In this document: positions 32,949-42,037 of the stretch, piece after piece | Layout: each line of letters begins with the position of its first letter | How positions within the stretch are numbered: position 1 is the first letter of the stretch | DNA from: Sphingobacterium micropteri | GTDB lineage: Bacteria > Bacteroidota > Bacteroidia > Sphingobacteriales > Sphingobacteriaceae | Reading direction: 5' to 3' | Length of the DNA: 64,000 bases | Assembly: GCF_014692515.1 (NCBI RefSeq) | Contig: NZ_JACOIK010000012.1 | Location: 102,619-166,618, forward strand | Made by a program: the position numbers and the translations under genes | The notes under the pieces: model-generated | The model's input: the letters and a program-made list of their open reading frames with translations, nothing else | What the model was told of the DNA's origin: nothing | The model's database searches: none

Positions 32949-35702
32949 CTATCTTTTTTTTGGATACTTCTGCAAACGCATGTTTAATGTAACCATAAAA
33001 TAACGCCCAAGCCGATTATTTCGCGCCTCATATACGTCATTACCTATGTATTCACTGTACGTACCCATATTTTTATTCTGATCCAACAAATCGAACCCCT
33101 GTAAGCGTAGCAATGCCTGCTTATTATGCAAAAACGAAAACTCCAGATAGGCATTGATAATCGTCGGATTAATATTCATAAAACTGCTGGCATACCCAGA
33201 ATTGAATCGTTGCGACATCTCCGCACCTAACGTTACATGTTCTCCCAAATAGCTTTTGGTAGCGGCACTTGCCAATAAGCTATGTCCGGTAATTTTCGTC
33301 GTATAAGGCCACGTATAACTCGCGTTATTTAAAAGATAATTCGCATTAAACATGGATTCAAAATAATCGCTCCAGCTATAACGCAGTTGAGCAGACTGGG
33401 AGTATATGAATTGTCTGGTGGTATTTCGTTGGTCGTTCACATATGACAAATTATTATAATAATCCGTGTTTCCACTGATATCCAATTGTACATTCTCATT
33501 AAACAGTGGTGTGTTGAAGAGATAATACCATTTAATATCATAATAACCGTCTGTATTTTTGAATGTGGTTTCCTGAATAGTAGAACCGGAAATTGCAGTT
33601 TTGTCAGATACAATTTTGTTAGCTACATAATTGTACGCAAAATTGGTTTCAAAATATTGTCCTCTGGACGTTACGAATTTTCGTAACGTCGTACTAATTC
33701 GGTTTGAAAATTCGGCTTTTAATTCTGGATTTCCGACGATAATATTTTGCGAGTTACTGTTATCCCTGATCGGGATGATATGTAAGAGATTAGGTTGATT
33801 ATTTTTACCTACGTAATCAACACTCCAATCAGTTTCCTCATTTAATCGCCATTTAAACCCTGCCGTAGGCACTAGGTTAACATTTTCATACGTATACTGC
33901 ATATCTTCCCGTGGAAGGAAACTGCTCAGTTTTACAGGCTGCACCGCAAATCCAATATTTGCCCGGAAGGTTTTGTGGGGTGTGTACAAATAATTCAATC
34001 CCATACGGCTATTTCGAAAACGGTAATTATAGTTCACCCCTAATGAATCCACGTAGAAAAAATAGCCAAGTTCCTCCGATTTAAGCTTATCTTCCACGAT
34101 TCGTTGCGTGGTCATATCCGTTAATTCATAATTGTACAAAAACTCTAATGTACTGTATGCAGAGAAAGGCTCAACAAAAGACACCGATGCCCTCACACCA
34201 TCTGTTCCGTTTCGCTGTTGTATAAAATATCGTTGCTCAAACAAGCTATGTATTGGATCTATAGGTGTCGAATCTACAGAGACATAGCGATCGAGCACGT
34301 CTTCTAGTTTACGTTGGCTATTAAAGTTAAGCGAAACACTTCCTAATAACTTTCTACCTGGTTTTTGGAATGATTTGGCATACAACATGTCAATATCTAA
34401 ATTAGGATTTCGCTGATAGGATGAATCTTGATAAGTTCCTCTATTGGTTATTCTATTATTGTTAACCTGTCTCTTTCGGTTATTCCAAACATATACCCTA
34501 CTATAGGAAAAAACTGGTTTTATTTCTAATACATCTTGATTTTGGAACCGATGTTTGAGTTCCGCTCTAAGTCTATGAAAATTATCATCGTTTGTTATAT
34601 CATAATTTTCCTCGTTAGAAATCCGGTTTCTAAGATAATCCGAGTGCAGTATGGAATTTCCTTCCGTAAAATTTTTCTTTCGTGTAAAGCTATAATTAGC
34701 GTTGAATTGTGTATTTTCTGCTAAATTATCTGAAAAGCTAAACCCTAACGACCGTATATTATTGAGACCATCCGTAGGATCTACAAAATCATTAACATCA
34801 AAAAGTGATTTCTCCCTTTCTCCCATCCCGGTTGGCGATCCAAAAGAGAATAGACTTGTGTTTGTATTGTTTATAGAACCTACCAATGAAAACTCCTGTC
34901 CATCGTCAAAACGATTAATACCTGCGCTACCGATATAGCGTTCCCTAGTTCCGACACCAGCGGTCAATTGACCAAAGGAAATACGCTTACGATCCTCCTT
35001 GAGAACAATATTCAAAATTTTCTCCGGTTCTTCCGTTGTAAAACGCTTATCGGCCGAAAGCTCGTTGCGATAGTTTAATATCTGAATACTCTTGATAAAA
35101 TCAGCAGGCAAATTACGTGTCGCCGTCAAAACATCGCCTCCGAAGAATTTCCGACCGTCTACCTGTACGGATGAAATGGGCTTTCCTTGTGCATAGACGG
35201 TTCCGTCGCGCGAAACCTGGATACCCGGCAACTGCTTCAACGCCTCCTCTAAAAGAGAATTCGACCGAAAAGTAAACGCATCCATATTATATTGAACGGT
35301 GTCACCTGCATAGACGACCGGAATAGTTTTTAACACATACACTCCCTCTATTAATGAGCTCTGTGGCCGAAGTACGACATTCGGCATAACGATAAAGCTG
35401 AACAAGTTTTTAGATGACAGCGTTCTGTTCACAATTTGATGCCCCAACATGCTATAAGACAACCGAATATCCAAACCCCTTATATCTTTAAAACGATAAT
35501 ATCCTGCATTGGAACTTATTACTGTAATTGTGTCCCGTGTGCTTGTCAATCGTATGGTAACACCTTTTAGTCTTGTTCCAGCGGTATCCACTACAAATCC
35601 CTGAATCTGCCGTGGTTCGGTTTGGGCTTTTGCTCCAATCGAACCTAGCCCAACAAAAAAGAGCGTCGCAATCAGAAATATAAGATACCGATGATGTTCC
35701 AC
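32949..35702 (-). CDS. Large outer-membrane beta-barrel protein with carboxypeptidase-like N-domain
   Basis: 917 residues: a signal peptide (to about AKAQ), a CarboxypepD_reg-like beta-sandwich (QIQGFVVDTAGTRLKGVTIRL), a plug-like domain (SLLEEALKQLPGIQVSRDGT, SSVQVDGRKFFGGD), then a long barrel rich in aromatic and Asn residues. This is the TonB-receptor-like OMP_b-brl_3 architecture common in Bacteroidota, without an evident SusD partner. It is the first gene of a unit with qor and the Gfo/Idh protein. The substrate is unknown, possibly a metal, peptide or small glycoside. Confidence 0.88.
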   Translation of the reverse strand: MEHHRYLIFLIATLFFVGLGSIGAKAQTEPRQIQGFVVDTAGTRLKGVTIRLTSTRDTITVISSNAGYYRFKDIRGLDIRLSYSMLGHQIVNRTLSSKNLFSFIVMPNVVLRPQSSLIEGVYVLKTIPVVYAGDTVQYNMDAFTFRSNSLLEEALKQLPGIQVSRDGTVYAQGKPISSVQVDGRKFFGGDVLTATRNLPADFIKSIQILNYRNELSADKRFTTEEPEKILNIVLKEDRKRISFGQLTAGVGTRERYIGSAGINRFDDGQEFSLVGSINNTNTSLFSFGSPTGMGEREKSLFDVNDFVDPTDGLNNIRSLGFSFSDNLAENTQFNANYSFTRKKNFTEGNSILHSDYLRNRISNEENYDITNDDNFHRLRAELKHRFQNQDVLEIKPVFSYSRVYVWNNRKRQVNNNRITNRGTYQDSSYQRNPNLDIDMLYAKSFQKPGRKLLGSVSLNFNSQRKLEDVLDRYVSVDSTPIDPIHSLFEQRYFIQQRNGTDGVRASVSFVEPFSAYSTLEFLYNYELTDMTTQRIVEDKLKSEELGYFFYVDSLGVNYNYRFRNSRMGLNYLYTPHKTFRANIGFAVQPVKLSSFLPREDMQYTYENVNLVPTAGFKWRLNEETDWSVDYVGKNNQPNLLHIIPIRDNSNSQNIIVGNPELKAEFSNRISTTLRKFVTSRGQYFETNFAYNYVANKIVSDKTAISGSTIQETTFKNTDGYYDIKWYYLFNTPLFNENVQLDISGNTDYYNNLSYVNDQRNTTRQFIYSQSAQLRYSWSDYFESMFNANYLLNNASYTWPYTTKITGHSLLASAATKSYLGEHVTLGAEMSQRFNSGYASSFMNINPTIINAYLEFSFLHNKQALLRLQGFDLLDQNKNMGTYSEYIGNDVYEARNNRLGRYFMVTLNMRLQKYPKKR

Positions 35703-35762
35703 AAAAACTAACGTTTACGCATTTGTGTCAATATACAAAAAAAATGAAATTCAATAAAAGAA

Positions 35763-35795
35763 AAGCGGGTCATCTCCTATTGAAATGACCCGCTT
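35763..35795 (-). terminator. Intrinsic terminator of the ferritin gene
   Basis: On the reverse strand an 11-bp stem (AAGCGGGTCAT / ATGACCCGCTT) with an 11-nt loop is followed by a T-rich stretch; 19 bases past the ferritin stop. Confidence 0.85.
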
Positions 35796-35813
35796 ATGTA
35801 ATTTTTTCTGGAA

Positions 35814-36341
35814 TTATTCTCCGTCAAATGTTACTTTAACTAAATGCTTATCTATTTCCCAACGACCAGTACCTTCTTCGCCAATCACATCAAACAATTC
35901 TAAAATACGACGCGCCACATACTCTTCTTCTACTTGTTCCTCTAAGAACCATTGTACGAAATTAAATGTAACATAATCTTTCAGCTTCATACATTTGTCC
36001 GCTATGTTATTAAACTGTTCGGTAACATGCATTTCCTGCTCCAATGTTTGCTCAAACACGCCACGAAAAGATTCGAAGTCAACCGGTATATTTGTAATCT
36101 CAGGAGAGATCGCACGTCCTCCGCGGTTATTGATATAGTTAAATAACTTCAACATATGCTCTCGTTCTTCGTCTGCTTGTTTAGCAAAAAAAGTTGCAGA
36201 ATTATCCAACCCTTGATCGTCACACCAAGAAGACATTGCTAAATAAAGTGCGGATGCATGTGCTTCTACTTTTACCTGTGCATTTAATATATTTTCTATC
36301 TCCTCAGATAACGAAGATTTCAATTTCAATAGGTCTTTCAT
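35814..36341 (-). CDS. ftnA: Ferritin (non-heme, H-type)
   Basis: A 175-residue iron-storage subunit. Ferroxidase-site residues are seen in VKVEAHASALYL (Glu, His), DEEREHMLKLF (E-x-x-H) and the later TLEQEMHVTEQF and EEQVEEEY helices. The four-helix bundle length is normal. The gene is monocistronic with a good -7 box, a dyad in its leader and its own terminator. Iron- or stress-dependent control is likely but not shown. Confidence 0.95.
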   Translation of the reverse strand: MKDLLKLKSSLSEEIENILNAQVKVEAHASALYLAMSSWCDDQGLDNSATFFAKQADEEREHMLKLFNYINNRGGRAISPEITNIPVDFESFRGVFEQTLEQEMHVTEQFNNIADKCMKLKDYVTFNFVQWFLEEQVEEEYVARRILELFDVIGEEGTGRWEIDKHLVKVTFDGE

Positions 36342-36382
36342 ATTTATCTTCCTTTAATATAATCTTATATACTTTAATAAAC

Positions 36383-36417
36383 AACAATGTATTCCCCACA
36401 TTGTTTGTACAAAGATA
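36383..36417 (-). promoter_or_regulatory. Ferritin promoter -7 box with downstream perfect dyad
   Basis: On the reverse strand the -7 box TATCTTTG (36417-36410) is followed by the inverted repeat AACAATGT-N7-ACATTGTT (36405-36398 and 36390-36383), close to the predicted start. It could be an operator or an RNA hairpin in the leader. Confidence 0.5.
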
Positions 36418-36518
36418 AACCAAGAAAACTCAAAATGGATAAAGAAAATACAATACAAATTAAGTCTAAATTACAGCTCATCCGACTTAACTTGTTTAGA
36501 ATCAGTACAATTAAAAGA

Positions 36519-36881
36519 CTAGATAACGAGCAAAGCATCCTTACGAAGGATTTTCTTTATTTCGCTGTTTAGCTCTATCATGAACTTTGCTCCAGCCAAA
36601 ATTTCCTTTAAATTTAGAATATCCTGAATGGAAAGAATAAAACACCTTTCCGTACGGTGAGGCATCATAATTTCAAAATCAGCAGCACGGGAAGTATCTG
36701 CCAACATACGCGCAATATCCATCCCATCTACACGTTTTTTAAATAGAAAGAAATCAGAAATCTTAAAGGCGGTTGTCGTGTGTTGAAATTCGAGCCAATA
36801 GCAGTTTTTTCGACTACATTGGTACACGGCTCCGTGTGTTGTTTTGAATACTTCTTCTACGTGTGCTAATGGACAGATCAT
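36519..36881 (-). CDS. Conserved hypothetical protein with Cys pairs
   Basis: 120 residues, not assigned. An N-terminal half of beta-strand character contains Cys3, Cys22 and Cys27 (MICPLAHVEE; YQCSRKNCYWLEF), suggesting a small metal site. FLFKKRVDGMDIARML and a C-terminal helical part (ILSIQDILNLKEIL) follow. Small Bacteroidota proteins of this look exist (possibly DUF6686-type), but I am not certain of the family. No operon partner is obvious; the promoter is not evident. Confidence 0.6.
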   Translation of the reverse strand: MICPLAHVEEVFKTTHGAVYQCSRKNCYWLEFQHTTTAFKISDFFLFKKRVDGMDIARMLADTSRAADFEIMMPHRTERCFILSIQDILNLKEILAGAKFMIELNSEIKKILRKDALLVI

Positions 36882-36953
36882 CGTTGTTAAAATTCGCTGA
36901 GCAAATATAGATGTTATTCAGATTCAATCCAAATAAATTACTCGTAAAATATA

Positions 36954-36981
36954 TAAAAAAAGCTGATCTCTCGATCAGCTT
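36954..36981 (-). terminator. Intrinsic terminator of the xerC-hpf unit
   Basis: A 9-bp stem AAGCTGATC / GATCAGCTT with a tetraloop, followed on the reverse strand by a run of T. Confidence 0.88.
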
Positions 36982-37003
36982 CTCTCTTTTTTGATTTGTT
37001 TTT

Positions 37004-37348
37004 TTAAAATTCCTCTTCCGGATTACTCAATAGCTCCTTGTGATTACTTACTGCTGTCCTGGTTTTCGTCTTATGTTTATTGATCTGTCGTCGTAGTGAT
37101 TCTACGGCAAGATCAGTTGCTTCTTCGAAACTTTTCGCCTGTGCTTTGGCAAATAATTGGTTTCCAGGTATGTTCATCTTCAATTCCACCACTTTGTTGG
37201 CTTCATCGTCTACGTTTTCCAAACGAAGATAACATACGCTCTCGATGATGTTGTCCAAAAACTGTTCTAACTTAGCTGTTCTCTTTTTGATAAAATCAAC
37301 TAATTTTTGATCAGCATCAAACTTGATAGATTGCACAGTAATGTTCAT
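37004..37348 (-). CDS. hpf: Ribosome hibernation promoting factor (short form)
   Basis: 114 residues of the HPF/RaiA (S30AE) family: MNITVQSIKFDADQKLVDFI, ESVCYLRLE, VVELKMNIPGNQLFAKAQA and DLAVESLRRQINKHKTK give the beta-alpha-beta-beta-beta-alpha fold that sits in the ribosomal decoding centre. It lacks the C-terminal dimerisation domain of long HPFs. It begins 15 bases after the xerC stop. Confidence 0.94.
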   Translation of the reverse strand: MNITVQSIKFDADQKLVDFIKKRTAKLEQFLDNIIESVCYLRLENVDDEANKVVELKMNIPGNQLFAKAQAKSFEEATDLAVESLRRQINKHKTKTRTAVSNHKELLSNPEEEF

Positions 37349-37363
37349 TTTTCCTCCTTTTTT

Positions 37364-38248
37364 TTAAGCCTTTGGATGGGCTTGTTTATAAATAGATTTT
37401 AATCTTTCTACAGAGTTGTGCGTATAAACTTGTGTTGCCGCTAAACCAGCGTGTCCCAGTAATTCCTTGATGGCATTCAAATCCGCTCCATTATTCAAAA
37501 GCGTCGTGGCAAAGGTATGTCGCAATACATGCGGACTTTTTTTCTGCTGAGAGGTAATACGTCCTAGATATTGCCGTACTGTCCGATAAATCAAGGAACG
37601 ATAAGCCTGCTTTCCTTCTTTGGTAACGATTAAATAGGTTGATTTGTTTTTAAAATCTTGTGCATATTTCAACATTAAATAGCGTCTGATTTCTTCCAAC
37701 AGTGTTTGGTGCACAGGCACTAACCTTTCTTTACCCCGCTTTCCAAATATGCGTACCCTCCGATTATAGGTATCAATATCACGTTCTTGAATCGCAAGCA
37801 ATTCCGAAAGTCTTATACCCGTGCCAAACAATAACTCTAAAATAATAAAGTCACGTGCTTCCTCAAAGCTTTCCGAATCCATTGCCCCCCTATCTAATAA
37901 TTCTACCATTTTTTCCTGCTCGACTACCACAGGCAATTTCCGGGGTGTTTTAAGTGCATGGACCAACTGCATAGGGCTAGAAGTTACAACGCCTTCCCTG
38001 ACTAGAAACTTATAAAAAGAACGCAAGGACGATATAGATCGGTTAATACTAGAAGCTTGTCTATCGTTCTCTTTCATCACCGCCAAATAATATCGAATAA
38101 CCCGATAGTCTACCTCTTCAAAAACGATTTCTTCGGTTGATAGAAAGTCGAGAAAACGATCTATTTCCAACGCATAAGCCAAAATGGTATGGGAGGAATA
38201 ACGCTTCTCAAACTCCAAAAAACTTAAAAACCGTTGCTTATTCATCAT
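37364..38248 (-). CDS. xerC: Tyrosine recombinase XerC/XerD
   Basis: 294 residues. The SAM-like core-binding domain (FLSFLEFEKRYSSHTILAY, then SINRSISSLRSFYKFLVREG) precedes the catalytic domain with LLFGTGIRLSELLAI (first Arg), SPHVLRHTFATTLLNNGADL (H-x-x-R), LLGHAGL (His) and TQVYTH (Tyr nucleophile). The length is typical of chromosome-dimer Xer recombinases rather than mobile integrases. The initiator is ambiguous between two adjacent ATGs. It is operonic with hpf. Confidence 0.92.
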   Translation of the reverse strand: MMNKQRFLSFLEFEKRYSSHTILAYALEIDRFLDFLSTEEIVFEEVDYRVIRYYLAVMKENDRQASSINRSISSLRSFYKFLVREGVVTSSPMQLVHALKTPRKLPVVVEQEKMVELLDRGAMDSESFEEARDFIILELLFGTGIRLSELLAIQERDIDTYNRRVRIFGKRGKERLVPVHQTLLEEIRRYLMLKYAQDFKNKSTYLIVTKEGKQAYRSLIYRTVRQYLGRITSQQKKSPHVLRHTFATTLLNNGADLNAIKELLGHAGLAATQVYTHNSVERLKSIYKQAHPKA

Positions 38249-38327
38249 CTATATCGTTCTTCTATAAATATAGTAAAAAGAGTGATGTAAAAAAATTTAT
38301 TAGAAAATTTTAGAAAAAAGATGGCAT

Positions 38328-38367
38328 AAAAAAAACTTAGCTCACCGTGGTCCGCAAGCTAAGTTTT
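38328..38367 (-). terminator. Intrinsic terminator of fba
   Basis: An 11-bp stem AAAACTTAGCT / AGCTAAGTTTT with a T run on the reverse strand, 20 bases past the fba stop. Confidence 0.88.
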
Positions 38368-38386
38368 AAGCGATCAATAGTAAATC

Positions 38387-39466
38387 TTACAATTTCGTAT
38401 TTACATCAATAGCGTTCAATTCGTTGAAGGCTTGTTTTAAACGTTCTACAAACGTTTCTTCACCTTTACGCAGCCAAACCCGTGGATCATAATATTTTTT
38501 ATTTGGAGAATCCGCACCTTCCGGGTTCCCGATCTGGGCCTGCAAATAATCCCGATTTTTTGCTTCATAAGCGCGAATACCATCCCAGAATGCCCATTGC
38601 ATGTCTGTATCAATATTCATTTTGATAGCGCCGTAGGAAATCGCTTCTGAAATTTCTTCTGGCGAAGATCCAGAACCACCGTGAAAAACAAAATTTACCG
38701 GCTTCTCAGCGGATAAATTAAATTTCTCCCGGATATATTCTTGTGAGTTATGTAAAATAACCGGTTGCAATTTCACATTACCAGGCTTGTATACCCCATG
38801 TACATTACCAAATGCCGCCGCTACCGTAAATTTATCGGAAACTTTGGATAGCTCTTCATATGCATAAGCCACTTCCTCCGGCTGTGTATACAATTTTGAG
38901 CTGTCTACATCCGTATTATCTACACCATCTTCCTCGCCGCCAGTTACACCTAATTCAATTTCAACCGTCATACCAAGCGGCTTCATGCGCTCTAAATATT
39001 TTCTGGAGATCTCGATATTCTCTTCGATTGGTTCCTCTGATAAATCCAACATATGCGAAGAGAACAACGGTTTTCCGTGTTGTGCAAAGAATTTTTCGCC
39101 CGCATCCAAAAGACCGTCAATCCACGGCAACAATTTTTTTGCCGCGTGATCTGTATGCAATATAACAGCCACACCGTAATGCTCCGCTAACAAATGAACG
39201 TGATGAGCAGCCGATACAGCTCCCAAAATACAGGCTTGCAAACCGTCGTTGTTCAATGATTTTCCTGCATAAAACTGTGCTCCACCATTGGATAATTGAA
39301 TAATGACCGGTGAGTTCACCGCCTTCGCTGTTTCCAAAACAGCATTGATCGAATTTGTTCCAATTACATTAACCGCAGGTAAAGCAAACTTATGTTCTTT
39401 AGCTATCTCAAATAGTTCTTGTACTTGATCGCCAGTTAAAACACCCTTAAAATCTTTTAGGCTCAT
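38387..39466 (-). CDS. fba: Fructose-bisphosphate aldolase, class II
   Basis: A 359-residue zinc aldolase of glycolysis and gluconeogenesis, started at MSLKDFKGVLTG; a longer in-frame ATG at 39565 would add an unlikely Cys/Ser-rich tail. Zinc and catalytic parts: ILHTDHAAKKLLPW, VTGGEEDGVDN, VFHGGSGSSPEEI and GAIKMNIDTDMQWAF. The length fits the class IIA group. The promoter region holds a TAGTGT-N7-ACAC dyad like those of pfkA and small RNA A, suggesting shared control. Confidence 0.96.
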   Translation of the reverse strand: MSLKDFKGVLTGDQVQELFEIAKEHKFALPAVNVIGTNSINAVLETAKAVNSPVIIQLSNGGAQFYAGKSLNNDGLQACILGAVSAAHHVHLLAEHYGVAVILHTDHAAKKLLPWIDGLLDAGEKFFAQHGKPLFSSHMLDLSEEPIEENIEISRKYLERMKPLGMTVEIELGVTGGEEDGVDNTDVDSSKLYTQPEEVAYAYEELSKVSDKFTVAAAFGNVHGVYKPGNVKLQPVILHNSQEYIREKFNLSAEKPVNFVFHGGSGSSPEEISEAISYGAIKMNIDTDMQWAFWDGIRAYEAKNRDYLQAQIGNPEGADSPNKKYYDPRVWLRKGEETFVERLKQAFNELNAIDVNTKL

Positions 39467-39526
39467 ATTTTTTATTTTATTACTTGTGTTATTCGCGACT
39501 AAAGATAGAGAGTTTTTTTGTTTTTT

Positions 39527-39551
39527 ACAACTTAGTGTATAAAATACACAA
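39527..39551 (-). promoter_or_regulatory. fba operator TAGTGT-N7-ACACAA and weak -7 box
   Basis: The dyad (39533-39538 and 39546-39551) matches the pfkA and small-RNA sites. Read in the gene direction, its ACACTA half runs into TAAGTTGT (39534-39527), a poor -7 box in the same phase. It lies about 60 bases upstream of the start codon. Confidence 0.55.
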
Positions 39552-39703
39552 CATAGATGTAACACCGCTATATAGCCTCAAAAAAAACGTGTAATTTGCA
39601 TAGAGACAGAAAGAAATGATATAGGAACAGAAAAGAATACCACTATTTTTTAATAATATTAATATCTTTATCACATCATACAACATAAAAACGAAATTAA
39701 TTA

Positions 39704-40054
39704 ATGGCATTACAGGTATACGGAATCAAGAATTGCAACACGGTAAAAAAAGCGTTAACGTGGCTGGATGACAATAACATTGCTTACAGATTTCATGATT
39801 ACAAGAAGGAACCTGCGACATCGGAGCAGCTAACGGCGTGGGAAAAGAAAGTATCTTGGGAGTCCTTGGTCAATAAAAAAGGAACAACCTGGCGTAAACT
39901 AAATCCCGAAGAGCAGGCAGCAGTAGTTGATGCCAACTCAGCAAATGCTGTTCTTTTAAGAAATAATAGCATGATTAAAAGACCATTAATAGAATCACCT
40001 AAAGGTATTATATTAGGTTTCGATGAGGAGGAATATCAAGATAAACTTAAATAG
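39704..40054 (+). CDS. ArsC/Spx/YffB-like small thioredoxin-fold protein
   Basis: 116 residues with YGIKNCNTVKKALTWLDDNN (redox Cys near residue 10), IAYRFHDYKKEP and a conserved IKRPLIESPKGIILGFDEEEY C-terminus. The single-Cys N-terminus and RP motif match the YffB/Spx-MgsR branch of the ArsC family rather than a proven arsenate reductase. It is followed 4 bases later by the M1 peptidase gene and may be co-transcribed. Function unproven. Confidence 0.85.
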   Translation: MALQVYGIKNCNTVKKALTWLDDNNIAYRFHDYKKEPATSEQLTAWEKKVSWESLVNKKGTTWRKLNPEEQAAVVDANSANAVLLRNNSMIKRPLIESPKGIILGFDEEEYQDKLK

Positions 40055-40058
40055 TGCT

Positions 40059-42008
40059 ATGATTAAAAAACTGATTTTTATATCGTTTAGCGCTGTCCTG
40101 CTGGCCATAGGTCAAGTAAGTGCACAAACGAACAGTGTATACGACTATACAGAAGCTTTCCATCCTATTTTTTATACGCAGAACGGCTCTCCTTATCGTT
40201 CCGCTAGCGGAAAACCAGGGCACGCATACTGGCAAAACAGTGCGGATTATATCATCAAAGTGTCCCTAGATGAACAAATAAACCAAGTTTCTGGACATTT
40301 AACTATCCACTATACCAACAATAGTCCGGATGATTTACAACATCTTTGGTTTCAACTAGATCAAAATCTCTTCCAAGCGGATTCGCGGGGACAGGCTACT
40401 ATACCATTGCAAGATAGCCGTTATGGCTCTGCGGAATCTGATTTTAAGGGAGGATTTCAATTAACGAATCTTCACTTTTCCGATGGTTCAAAGGCATCTT
40501 ACGAGGTCATTGATACACGAATGCGATTGGAATTGCCTAAAGTATTAAAAGCTGGAGGCCAATCGGTTACCTTAGAAATGGAATTTTCATATACCGTTCC
40601 GGAATACGGAGCGGATAGGACAGGTATATTAGACACCAAAAACGGAAAGATATACACTATAGCACAATGGTATCCTCGAGTATGTGTATACGATGATATT
40701 TTGGGCTGGAATACAGACCCTTATACAGGACCGGGTGAATTTTATCTTGAATATGGAGATTATCATGTAGAGATCGATGCACCTGCTGATCACATCGTCG
40801 TCGCGGGAGGAGAACTCCTTAATCCGACAGAAGTTTGGACTTCCGAACAGCTTTCCCGATATAAACAAGCATTTGAAAGTGAAAGAACAATCTTAATTCG
40901 ATCGGCAGAAGAAGTGACTAACGCTGCTTCACGCCCGAACAAGAAACGCCTCACCTGGAAATACAAATTGGATAATGCGCATGACTTCGCTTGGGCCTCT
41001 TCCAAAGCTTTTATTATTGACGGTGCAAGGATCAATAACCCTAGTGGAAAAAGCGCATTGGCCCTCTCTGCTTATCCTGCTGAAAGTAACGGTGGCAATG
41101 CTTGGGAGCGTTCTACGGAATATACGAAGGCATCTATCGAACATTACAGCAAAAAATGGCTTGAATACCCCTACCCAGTTGCTGTTAATGTGGCGTCTAA
41201 CGTCGGCGGGATGGAGTACCCGGCTATTTCTTTTTGTGGCGCTACAGCCAAAGCAGGTAATTTATGGGGCGTAACCGATCACGAATTCGGACACAACTGG
41301 TTTCCAATGATCGTAGGAAGCAACGAAAGGCTTCACGCTTGGATGGATGAAGGTTTTAATACGTTTATCAATGGCTTATCCACCGAGGAATTCAATAAAG
41401 GAGAATATCATAAAAAGTTCGGAAACCGTAATAGTATGGCGCCGGCATTTTCCAAACCTGATTTAGAACCGATCATGTCTTCTCCCCAAAATATGAAAGA
41501 AAAAAACATTGGGATTCTTGCCTATTACAAACCTGCGTATGGCTTACGTTTGTTACGCGATGAGATAATTGGTGCGGAGCGTTTCGACAGCGCATTCCGT
41601 AAGTATATTGCGTACTGGGCATATAAACATCCTACACCGGATGATTTTTTTCGTACCATGGAAAATGAAACAGGCGAAAATCTAGCTTGGTTTTGGCGTG
41701 GTTGGTTTAAAAACAACTGGGCATTGGATCAAGCTGTCCGGTCAGTAGAATACGAGGGGCTGGACCCAAAACATGGTGCGATAATAACGATCGATAATCT
41801 ACAAAAACTGGCTATGCCTGTTGTCATCGAAGCTACCACGGAGTCTGGAAAAAAAATAAGGAAAAAACTTCCTGTAGAAATATGGCAACGTAACACATCT
41901 TGGCGCTTTAAGCTTAAATCTACGGAAAAACTTACACGGGTAATCATCGATCCAGACAACGTTTACCCAGATATGGATCCTTATAATAACGTATGGCCCA
42001 GAAATTAG
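40059..42008 (+). CDS. M1-family metallopeptidase, exported
   Basis: 649 residues from MIKKLIFISFSAVLLAIG, with a cleavable signal peptide ending about VSAQ. The aminopeptidase N-terminal beta-domain leads to VGGMEYPAISF (the G-x-M-E-x exopeptidase motif variant), the zinc site HEFGHNWF and the downstream Glu in DEGFNTF. The signal peptide suggests periplasmic peptide degradation. The start was chosen because the signal peptide begins here; an upstream in-frame ATG overlaps the ArsC-like gene. Confidence 0.92.
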   Translation: MIKKLIFISFSAVLLAIGQVSAQTNSVYDYTEAFHPIFYTQNGSPYRSASGKPGHAYWQNSADYIIKVSLDEQINQVSGHLTIHYTNNSPDDLQHLWFQLDQNLFQADSRGQATIPLQDSRYGSAESDFKGGFQLTNLHFSDGSKASYEVIDTRMRLELPKVLKAGGQSVTLEMEFSYTVPEYGADRTGILDTKNGKIYTIAQWYPRVCVYDDILGWNTDPYTGPGEFYLEYGDYHVEIDAPADHIVVAGGELLNPTEVWTSEQLSRYKQAFESERTILIRSAEEVTNAASRPNKKRLTWKYKLDNAHDFAWASSKAFIIDGARINNPSGKSALALSAYPAESNGGNAWERSTEYTKASIEHYSKKWLEYPYPVAVNVASNVGGMEYPAISFCGATAKAGNLWGVTDHEFGHNWFPMIVGSNERLHAWMDEGFNTFINGLSTEEFNKGEYHKKFGNRNSMAPAFSKPDLEPIMSSPQNMKEKNIGILAYYKPAYGLRLLRDEIIGAERFDSAFRKYIAYWAYKHPTPDDFFRTMENETGENLAWFWRGWFKNNWALDQAVRSVEYEGLDPKHGAIITIDNLQKLAMPVVIEATTESGKKIRKKLPVEIWQRNTSWRFKLKSTEKLTRVIIDPDNVYPDMDPYNNVWPRN

Positions 42009-42037
42009 GGGTGATGAGATATAAGATAGAAAATATA

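Noticed and set aside
39467..39565. Longer start of fba
   Set aside because: The extra residues would be translated from the promoter and dyad; aldolases start near MSLKDFKGV.
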